The position numbers and the translations under genes are program-made. DNA of 64,000 nucleotides from positions 786,280 to 850,279 of the forward strand of contig VXAY01002908.1 of the NCBI GenBank assembly GCA_013399855.1. Reading direction: 5' to 3'. This DNA is from Oxyruncus cristatus (Eukaryota > Chordata > Aves > Passeriformes > Cotingidae). Below the pieces are notes generated by a model. The model did no database searches. It was not told where the DNA came from and worked only from the letters and a program-made list of their open reading frames with translations. Below, one piece after another: positions 1-9,070 of this stretch (the first letter of the stretch is position 1; each line of letters opens with the position of its first letter).

Positions 1-50
1 AAATTAAAAAAAAAAAAAAAAAGAAAAAAAAAAGAAAAAAAAGAAAAAAT
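1..50. repeat. A-rich low-complexity tract at window edge
   Basis: Nearly pure A interrupted by single G or T bases. It could be the tail of a retroposed sequence whose body lies outside the window, or simple low-complexity DNA. The window edge prevents a choice. Confidence 0.85.
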
Positions 51-1871
51 AAGCTTAGGTCATTGTGTTCTTATGGGGACTGGAGTCAATTAGTTTATCC
101 CAAGCCATACCATGTTTTGGTTATCCTGTTTGCCTCCTTTTTTTTGCCTCATACCCCTCATCCTTCCAATTTTTTCTGAGTATTTGGCCATTTTTTTAAT
201 CCTTCTAGGGCTTTCTGAACTACTTTCACATTACTCACCTACCATTGCTATTTTCGTATAGTATCCATTTTCACATTTGATTTTTTTTTCCATTCCCCTC
301 CCACTCCTGTGGCATTGTGACTTTCCACCCTCAGTCTCCAGTGTTTCTCACTGCATCTTCTGGTTCTTTCTCCTCTTCTCTTTGTTTCTGGCCTCCTCTC
401 ATATCACTGTCCCTGTGCCCCCTCTCCCTCACCATAGTTCTCTGTTTACTTAGCTCTTACTTCATTTACTATTCATTATTCCCCTGTTCTTTGTACAACC
501 ATTGTGTCTGAGAGCTCTGGCCATGGAACAGGCTTCATTGTACCAGGCACTATAGAAACATAAAGCAAACCATGTGCCTCTGACCCAAGCAGCCAGATAC
601 AAGAGAAGAAACTAGAGGAGATGATTGCTAGATCAAAAGGGAACCTTCTCCTTTCACCCCTACATACAGATCGTTCAATTTACTTTGGAAGGGTGAGAAT
701 AAGGACAGTGTTGTTAAACAAAAGCAGTCAGGGGTGGAAGCACGTGAGTATTTTGGGGGGGAAAAAGTAACAGAACAACAAAGAAGAAAAGCTGAAAAAT
801 GAGGGCCAGAAATTTTCATGGTGGGTGATCTCTAAGGGCAAGAAGCATATAGGAGGACATTGAAAAGGGCACACAATATGGATGACACACAGTTCAAAAG
901 ACAAATACAGCAACTCATAATGGCCAGTTCTGTCCTAGGGTCAGGATTCATCTGACCTACTTAAACATCTAAAATCTGAGTTAGTTTCTTGGTTTTTCTA
1001 TAGTTAACCAACAAGGCAGTTTCTGAGCTGCAATTCATCACTAAAGTAAATGTCTAAAATAGACAAGGTTGACTGTATCTTAAAAATGTGTCCACCTATG
1101 CTTTTTGACTGAAAATGAGTCTGATTGCTTCAAGTAGACCCTCTGGAAACTTAAAGCTCAGCAAGAGGAACTCTGAAGATAAATCCATCCTTGATAATAA
1201 ACTGGCCTGAGTCCTAATTTTGTCCTTTGTGCTTCTGTTAGCCCAGCAGCTGAAAGCCAAAGCATCACTGGGCCACCCAGGTGCTGAAGGCCTGTGGGAG
1301 CCCTCCAACCATGCACATACTCAGGTGTAACAGCAACTCAGGACTCTGCCATGCTTTCTTCCTCCTCCATCAGGAAGGATGGTGACTTTGTGTTCCCAGA
1401 AGCTGGGCCAGGTCGAGGCCCATTTATCTTTTTTACCTTGTCTCAAACCTCATTGCTTTCTTTTGCAACATTCATTTGTTGATTTGGGGTCCTCTACCTT
1501 TCTGTGACTGGCCTTCTGATTAGGAATACTAGTTTTAATTAGATTGAGAATTCACACAGTGCTCCAAATGTAACCTCCATAAACCTCTAGGTTTGCCAGG
1601 AGCAGAGCCATCCCAATATTACAAGACACTCTCTGGCTTTTGTTAACAGGATCTAACACCATTAGTACAAGATATTTCTCTATGATTTCCTTAGCTGTTA
1701 GGAGAAGCTGAAGACCTTGTAACATTATTCTCCTGGCCACTTCTAAGACACTTTATGCTTCTTAACACAACTTTCTTCTATCAGTTTTCTAAAGTTAAAA
1801 TCAAGCAGATAGGCTACCTTCTGGTCACTGCTGACTGGTGGTGGGAAATTTAGACTGTGTTTGAAGAGACT
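51..1871. other. No gene recognised; pyrimidine-rich then unique DNA
   Basis: The interval from about 120 to 510 is rich in T and C on the plus strand. This produces Ser/Leu/Phe-rich short frames that look like composition artefacts. The remainder is unique-looking A+T-rich DNA with no repeat I recognise. Short ORFs of 60-70 codons on both strands have no recognisable protein features. Confidence 0.6.
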
Positions 1872-2063
1872 TTATTTACTTACAAAGATTGGTTGAAGAC
1901 TCTGATCTCTAGAACGCCAGAGAACTTTGAGACTGAAGTGCTCTTTGTGGAAGGTGTTTGGCTTGTTGTAACAATAGTAGTCACCGAACAAAATCTTTTC
2001 AACTCCAACTTCCTTGTAGAAGAGAAAGTAATTACGCTTGGTGTAGATGCTGTCAATGACCCT
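1872..2063 (-). CDS. Candidate exon or gene fragment, BAH/ARID5-like (tentative)
   Basis: The minus strand is open for 63 codons after a TGA (2064-2066), ending at a TAA at 1872-1874. There is no methionine. The peptide is rich in Tyr, Phe and Lys, and reads more like folded-protein sequence than neighbouring frames. Residues 15-17 are FYK, 23-28 are KILFGD, and 45-52 include LKVLWRSR. This spacing resembles the N-terminal BAH-like domain of ARID5B-type proteins, where FYK is followed by RILSLGD and then by LLWEER. A good splice-donor match, GTAAGT on the minus strand, lies at 1883-1878, so an exon could end at 1884. No convincing pyrimidine-rich acceptor is seen upstream, and a stop lies close by. 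It may therefore be a decayed gene fragment or chance. The identification is inference from memory and is weak. An overlapping plus-strand frame of 85 codons (1857-2114) is also open. Confidence 0.22.
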   Translation of the reverse strand, partial: RVIDSIYTKRNYFLFYKEVGVEKILFGDYYCYNKPNTFHKEHFSLKVLWRSRDQSLQPIFVSK

Positions 2064-2518
2064 TCACTTCAGTATGATCTTCCTGTTTCCCTTTATGTTT
2101 TTCTCTTTTTTTAATACTTGAAAAGGAGCCTTGAATTTTATAGAGGTTCAAATACTTGTCTGAATCAAATTCTCCTGCCTGTATTCAGCACTGAGACACC
2201 AAGACAGCTTGTGAACAAGATGAGAGAAGAAGAGGGATTTGTGCCTTAACAAAGGTTTGCAAACAGCATTGGAATTATCTGGTTTGCTACTTGCTATATG
2301 TTGCTGAATGTTGCTGAAACAGACTGATGAGGTGACCAGAGGATGAGAAGAACATCTCTCACCTCCCACAGCCTGTTAGAACAACAACCTGGATACAGAT
2401 GCCTGCTCCACAAACTCCTATATCTCTTCCTCTGTCAGACAATGGGTTCATTTCTGCCCCTGTGGCTGCCAAGCTGTGCTCTGTGTACCATCAGCAGGCC
2501 ATGAGGTTGTGGTAATGA
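2064..2518. other. No gene or repeat recognised
   Basis: Unique-looking A+T-rich DNA between the exon-like frame and the overlapping-frame cluster. A 73-codon minus-strand frame lies at 2148-2369, without recognisable motifs. Confidence 0.5.
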
Positions 2519-3131
2519 TCAGCAGAAGTCTGGTGAAACACAATAATCAGTCATTATGTCGCCTTGGTGTTCAGTAAAACCACAGACCAATAGGATAAGT
2601 GGTGGCCCACAGGAATGCCTGAGGGTTGGCAAAAATGTTTCCTGGTTCACCAGAAATGTTGAGGGTTGAACAGTAGCTTTGTGATCCAAAACCAAAAAAT
2701 TCTGTTTCAGGCTGTACAATTGTTTCAAATTGCACCGGGTATCATGTGAAATCCCAAAATATGACGTAGCAGTTTTGTTGCCTGTGTCTTTCAGAACCCT
2801 CTCTACGTAGTTTCTTGGTGACAATAAGGCTTTTGGGGCTTTTCACTCCTCTTAGTCCATCTGCTCCAGCTGGAGTTTATTTCTCCCGATGTAGTAACAA
2901 CGTCTTTGAAGGAGCCACTTGGCCCTGCCCCAGAAAACCTCCTGAAAACACTGAAGCTGTAGTGTTGCCACTGACAACACAATGTGGCTTCTGAATATCT
3001 TTGATCCAGCTGAAAAAGCCAATGGTGTCCTTCCAGAAAGACTTCATAATACAATAGTTGTAAAAATACATTCTACTTGTGAACCTAGTGCATTTAATGC
3101 ATATCATTGTTTCAAGACCATCAGTATGCAA
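2519..3131 (-). other. Cluster of overlapping minus-strand frames, unidentified
   Basis: Minus-strand ORFs of 101 codons (2519-2824), 83 codons (2803-3054) and 84 codons (2877-3131) overlap in different frames. Local G+C is somewhat higher than in the flanks. Overlapping open frames on one strand could reflect an old coding sequence cut up by frameshifts. They could also be chance, because stop codons are thinned by the local composition. I recognise no protein family in any frame. The cluster lies upstream, in minus-strand sense, of the exon-like frame at 1872-2063, but no splice signals link them. I do not assign a function. Confidence 0.2.
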
Positions 3132-3443
3132 TATTGGCAGTTTATGCCTATATGTTTATTATTGTGCAGTCACTCTTAAGAAAGCTTTTGAACCACACTT
3201 ATACAAGTCTGACACAATTGTCTCTTAGGAGTAGTGAATGAAAACAATGCTGAAAAACACAGAGCTGAACAACAGCCCCCTTTCTAGAGGAAGGCACAAG
3301 GTCAACTTTTCCAATTTCATCTGCTTAAAATTAAGCATATTGCTCCACAGTGAGGCCTTTAGGTGACTTCATTTTTACTGAGGGGCATCACATAAAGCAG
3401 TCAGGATTAAAATCAAAATCAATCCTGCCTCAAGTTCTGAGGA

Positions 3444-3788
3444 GTGAAAAAGCCTCAAGCAGTTTTACGTGGGACGTTTAGCATTCAAGCCTGTCAGCTG
3501 TCAGTCCTGCCTCAGTTCTCTCCCCTGAAGTGTACACCATGCCTGGTTGAAAACAGAGATGAGTTGTGTACGACTCCCTCTTTACCATCGGGGGTCCAAA
3601 GTCTCCCTCAGAGAAGCATCAGCTTCCACAGGTCGCTGTACCATGGCCCAGCCTGGTGGTTCTGCGGCGGTGACTATGTCATAAAAGTCAAAGACAGGCC
3701 AGGGTCGAGGCATGTATCTCTTGATACGCAAGTCTGTTCCTCTTTATACCCATTGTTAATAACTGTCCTTCCTCATACACACTCTTAA
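3444..3788 (+). CDS. Unidentified 114-codon ORF ending at an A-rich tract
   Basis: This is a plus-strand ATG-initiated frame of 114 codons, long for this A+T-rich neighbourhood. The peptide is rich in Ser, Pro and His, with scattered Cys and a WWFCGGDY segment near residue 71. It shows no clear signal peptide, membrane segment or known motif. The stop codon is followed immediately by a run of A interrupted by single C bases (3787-3817). That is compatible with the 3' end of a retroposed transcript, but I see no AATAAA signal close upstream and no target-site duplication. It may equally be a chance ORF in an old repeat. I do not recognise the sequence. Confidence 0.15.
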   Translation: MKKPQAVLRGTFSIQACQLSVLPQFSPLKCTPCLVENRDELCTTPSLPSGVQSLPQRSISFHRSLYHGPAWWFCGGDYVIKVKDRPGSRHVSLDTQVCSSLYPLLITVLPHTHS

Positions 3789-3817
3789 AAAAACAAAAAA
3801 AAAAACAAAAAAAAAAC
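3787..3817. repeat. A-rich tract with C interruptions
   Basis: Runs of A are separated by single C bases. It could be a microsatellite grown from a poly(A) tail. No direct repeat was found flanking the tract. Confidence 0.8.
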
Positions 3818-4021
3818 TACACTTTCAACCTCTGGAGCCTAGAAATGGAGGAACCCCAAACTCTTGGAAATTTTTATCATTACAACCAGTTCTTCATCAG
3901 GTTACAGCATTTCTGGTGGTCCCCACCTATCTGAGCTCAGATAAGATGTTGTGTCTTTTGCTATAAGAGCCTAAAGTTCAAATTATTTCGGAAAAAATCA
4001 AAGAACATATAAGCATGTGGA

Positions 4022-4089
4022 CTTCACAGTGTCAGGCTAATGGTTGGACATGATGATCTTTTCCAACCTAAATGATTCTATGATTCTAT
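4022..4089 (+). mobile_element. CR1 LINE 3' tail fragment, plus orientation
   Basis: The segment has the typical avian CR1 3' end: a TTGGACATGATGATCTT-like block, TTTTCCAACCT, then AATGATTCTATGATTCTAT. Only the final ~65 bases are present, as is usual for 5'-truncated CR1 copies. Immediately downstream, AATCACAGAATG resembles the start of a CR1 tail in the opposite orientation, which is too short to call alone. Confidence 0.8.
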
Positions 4090-7000
4090 AAGGAATCACA
4101 GAATGAAAAGAAAGAAAATCCATACCTTAAACAATGGGGCTTGGCTCACTCCTTGAGCAGGTAATGCCTCCGGCCCAATATGTAGTACCTCAGAAACCTC
4201 CACTGGAGCAAATTACCTTGTTGCCATTCAATGAACACAGGCATAAGATGTAGGAATGATTTCTTTCCATTTGACCGCTCCCTAATATTCTGTGAAGTAA
4301 ATCAAATATTTATGTTTCAGAATCAAAGCCCAATTCCAAAAAAAAATCCTGCAAATTAAACAATCTTTCAGCACAATATTAATTAACTCAGGCTATATTT
4401 AGTGTTGGGATGTGCCATTATAGAGAATATTGAGATATGATATTCTGGATGCTTTGATTGTATTTTATGACTGAAATAACTTCCTTGTTTTTAATATTAA
4501 AATCAGCTTCACTTAAGATGCCTGAAGGAAGCATTTAATTCCTTTTGCCTTAAGAAAGTAAACTGCCAGTAAATCAGTATTTAGAGCACAAAGTCTAGAG
4601 GGAAACCTGTCTTACATGACCAAGAAATAAAAACAGCACTTGTCATGGGAAATGATCAGTTAATAAGGGGCTGTCCACAAAACATATGCAGCAATTTGAG
4701 TTGTCTTCAAAAGTCAAGAGAATGCTGTGCAATTCATAAATTTAATATGAATAGTGAAACATTTGTCATTTCTCTTGAAAAAATAACTCCTGAAGTGACA
4801 CTGCTTAAGTGGAAATCTCAACATTTGATATAAAACCAGCAGCTTTCTAGCCCTCAAATTTGTGGCAAATAGGTTGAATCATACCAAAAATCAGAAAATA
4901 ATTTTTAAAAAAAATCTCACAGCTTGAAGTTGATATTATTACATAATGCCATCTCTGAAAACATTATTTACCCGGAAAATACTGTGGAAGTGCATTACAA
5001 AAATGCAGCAGAATGCCCAGTCTTATTATAAATAGTCTATTGGGCACTTTATGAAAGAAGGATCACCGACTCAATAGATAAAATATAGGGGAAGGTGACT
5101 CCGATCTGTAGCTCACTGGCTTTTCAGTAGAAAGCTTTCATTATGCTATATAAGCTACAGAGAAGATGAAGCCATTTAATGCTTTGTCTTCATCCCTCAA
5201 TTGATTCTTTGGCCGTTGAGTGTACTGTGAAATCTGTGTATTTCAGTAATAGCTGGAGATTTAAGGTACTGCCTGCTTAAAACGTCTGGTTCTGGCAAAC
5301 TATTTTCAATGAAAAGTAGTAGGAGGAAATGTGGAAGCTTCCTTTACATCTGCCTTAGGACCTAGAGATCCCAGTCACCCACCTTTTATTATTAATCTCT
5401 TTTTATCTTTTTGCCATTCTTCTTCCCCTCTCTAGATTTTGTGTTCTTCTTCCTCCCTTATCTTTGCTTTCCATTCTTATCTTTTCATAGTGAGCAATTC
5501 TCAAGTCCTTTGCTGAGTTGTTTTAAAATCCCCCACCCCAACAGCAGCTCTTCTCTTTCTGCTGGCTGCCTCCAGGAGCTGGCACCAGAGCAATCTAGCT
5601 GAAACAATTGCTTTCACATATGCCCTTTTGGATTCTTTCAAGCAGGAAGGGAATCCCAATAGCCAGTCTTGAAACTCTGTGGACCTTTCCAATTCCCAGT
5701 GAAGAGAATCCTAAGCCTAATACATCAGAAATTCTTGTTAGCAGCTGCTGGACCACAAATGTTTGGCTGCTCTACAGACCACATATGGTAGCTGATGCTT
5801 CAATAATGAGTGAGAGATCTCTTATCCACATCAGCTGTACAAAACTTAATTATAATTCACCTTGCCCCTTTCCCAGAAATAGGTCAGCTCATGGACGTTA
5901 GAAGATAAAATAATATCTCTGGAAAAAAACATGATGGATGAGCAATTGCATATATTACCAGAAAGAAAGAGAAAGATTCATTTTCCAACCAGCAGCTTTT
6001 TCTAATATTGCCTCCTCTGTTGAATAATGATAGGAAAAGGTGTATCTTTACACCACTGGTTTTTTGTGTGGCATTCTCTGGTAACACATATTTTTGTGTT
6101 GTTCAAAGAGAAAACATATTTTGCCATTTCTTGAAAAGTCACACAATTTACACTGGGAATTTCTGCCTATCCTGATTTCTGTTCCAGAACCACTCAAACT
6201 GAGAGAGCTGAGTACTTTCCTTTGTATGAATGTATATAAAGCTAAACTGGGGTATTATGAAAAACAGTTCACAAAGCCAGTAGAAAGCTATATATAAAAT
6301 GATATTCTCATTTCAGATGAAGCCTGAGACAAAAAGGATATAGGTAAACACAGCTGCAACATTTTTAGGCATATAATCAAAGGCACAAAAAAATATTGGA
6401 AAACTATGTTAATTATTGTAATTAAAATGTGAACAGTATTGATAGAAAAATATCTTTAAAGCATATAAAATCAAAACAAATCTTTTAACATATGGGAATT
6501 TATTCTAGAGGAAGGATATGTCAGAACAAAAGTACCAGTTACCTACTTGCTGCTTACTGCCTGAAACTTAAGAGAGAGTCAAGAAACAGATGAAATGTTC
6601 CTCCGTTCTGGTTCACTGAATTCCCTACTTTATGAAGAAATGGGAAACTAGCATCAAAACAGTAACAGAGGGTTTTTTTAAAAACATTCTGTTTTAAGAC
6701 ACTTGCCTCTCCATCTGCAACACCAATGTCATTCCCTTCTCACATCGTCTTTCCGTATCATTTTCTTTCCTTCCTTAAAAGCCTTTTTATTCTGATCTTT
6801 TCCTTATTCCCTGTAGATATTTTCTCTTTTTGTCACTGTGATGTCACAGCAAGTGAGTGCATGCTCAGCTTTCAGGTGGACTTGGTTTCACTGGGCATAA
6901 AGCACAATTGTAAAATGGAATTGATCAGTGGAAGACCCTAAAACTCCCTGTGCAGTCTGTGGAGACTGGCAAGCTCTCACCAGACGGATTCACATTCAAA

Positions 7001-7293
7001 GTGGAAGCCAAATTAGACAGTTTGGTCTTCCAAAAGGTGCCATGACTGTGCAGGCAGCCTGAGAGAGCCAGGCACCTAAAGCAGATCTCCATCAGCTTTG
7101 TCATTTCAGGGAAGGCAACTGAGGCCCCACAGCAGACCTTTCCACCGCTTTGTATTTCTCAGGTTCATGCTGGGCTTTTTTTTTTTATAGATGCCACCAA
7201 CAGTTTGTTCTTCACAGCTCTTTTATTCAACAGGATCCCAACAATAATCTTCTAATCAACAGTCATAATAAAGGAGGAGGAATAGTTTTGAAA
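4090..7293. other. No gene recognised; A+T-rich unique DNA
   Basis: I see no repeat family, exon-like island or RNA gene here. Several frames of 60-97 codons are present, the longest at 5608-5901 on the plus strand. None has recognisable domains, and they overlap one another on both strands, as expected by chance. Confidence 0.55.
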
Positions 7294-7326
7294 CCTAATA
7301 TATTAGGTGGCATATACCCACCTAAA
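7294..7326. repeat. Compound palindrome with two alternative pairings
   Basis: CCTAATATATTAGG at 7294-7307 is a perfect 14-bp palindrome. Its right half is part of TTAGGTGG (7303-7310), which is the exact reverse complement of CCACCTAA downstream, across a 7-base spacer. The same block can therefore pair leftward or rightward. No transposon termini or target duplications were identified. Confidence 0.75.
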
Positions 7327-9070
7327 GACATTAGGGTAGTCTAAGGACAGAAATTCCTATATACTACTCCAATGTCTACCCCTTGCCATGGCTCCAGCCA
7401 TACAGGAATAAAAACAGCTACAGGCCTACTAAATCCCCTTTAAAAGTGGGAAATGCAGTAGCCTTGATGTCAGCACTATCAGTGGCTTGCAAATACAGCT
7501 GGATGCCATGGTGCAGAACATGTATTGCTGTTCAGCACAGCCTGGTCCCGCTCCCTGTGCTCAGAGGGGAGCCTCTGTGCCTCCTACTGAATGCCCTGCA
7601 CTCTGCACAGGCTGTGAAGCATCAGGCCTGAGCACAGTGTTAGGAGTGGAGTGAGTTACCTGCTCTGGAAAGTCAATGAAGTCCTAAAGCAGGATGTGAG
7701 AAGGCACTGATAGATGCACAAATCAAAGTAATTGTTTAGAGAGATAGGCTTTTTCTGGTTTTCCATTCAGAAACTATTTTTCTCAATTTATCTTTTGGAG
7801 GGAGAGCTGACATGTTCCTTCCATGTAGAAACATTTAATTTTAAGATAATTTGCACATAATACTTTGCTTTTGCATTGCTTCGAACAGAATGATTTTCCA
7901 TTAAGATAAAGCAAGGATGAGCAGGCTGCAGCCACTGAACAGAGTGTTCTGGCAGAGGGGAGCAGCAGTATAATGACATTAAGGGTTAGATTTTTAAAAC
8001 ATTCAAAAAATAAATTAAATTACAAAATAAAATAAAAAAAAATACAGTCTAAAATTGTCTGAGCAGTACAGAGTCACTTGGAGGTCCTTCACAAATGCAG
8101 AATGATTGGCTTCACCCACAGGCCTTAACTGCTCCAGCTGGTCATTACCTGACCACTAAAGTCCCTTGGACGAGCTACTGATGTTTAAATAATCCACATC
8201 CAGACACTGTCTTACACCTTCCTTAGTGGACTGCAGTGCAAATGCCTGGTACAATTAATTAACACTGGGACCAAAACCAGAGTCTCCAACTTCCAAAACA
8301 AATGCTCAGTCATTTAGCCAAAAGCACAGCTCCAATGGCATAAGCCAATTTACTCCCTGTTTTATTAAACTTTCACAGTGTTTAGAATTACCAAGTCACA
8401 GTAGGTCTGGCACTTCATGTGATGAACCTTAGTGAGCATTTCTTTACCCACCCAAACAAAAATGTAAGCCTCTATTGCTAATTCTGCTGTCTGAGGCTAT
8501 TCTATTTTACTGCAAATCATATGTAACGATGTGAAATTTGGCAACATACATAACATACATGCTTGAGCTCAATTAAGACAAGAGTCTGCCTTCTTATGTG
8601 CATGTGTCTGCTTTCCTTCTAAAAGTCTGAACACTATTTTTTAGCCTGTGTGTTTCTCATGGCACCGCCTGTGATCACTCTTAATATGCAGGCATCCAGC
8701 TGCAGATTCACCCTCATTTACTTGCAGTCATCTGAAAGTTAAGTTTCAAACATGAGTGGATTGTCTGACTTTCCTATATATTAATGCAGACACCTCTAGA
8801 AGGCAATTTGTCCTGTCAAAAACTTAACTGTCAAAGAGCATCATTTTCCCTCAGGTGGCTCATCTCTTTGTGCTGAACACTGCTGTAGTCTAAGCACTAT
8901 CTTACAAATGAACAGACTTTTCAGAAGGAATGAATCATCTGAGAGGCATTCCATGCTTGAATGCTATTGACTTTCAAATAATATCTCAGTTTTCTACTTT
9001 TGTATCAATTTCCTTCTCTAAACAGGGAGAGATTGAAGAAACTCTGAAAAGTACATTTCAAAATGTAATT
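7327..9070. other. No gene recognised
   Basis: Unique-looking DNA with a short A+T-rich patch near 7995-8045. The 82-codon plus-strand frame at 7383-7631 lies in a slightly G+C-richer patch and has no recognisable features. No repeat was identified before the CR1 that starts at 9071. Confidence 0.55.

Noticed and set aside
7327..7340. TTAGGG hexamer suggesting telomeric repeat
   Set aside because: Only a single copy is present, so it is not an interstitial telomere array.
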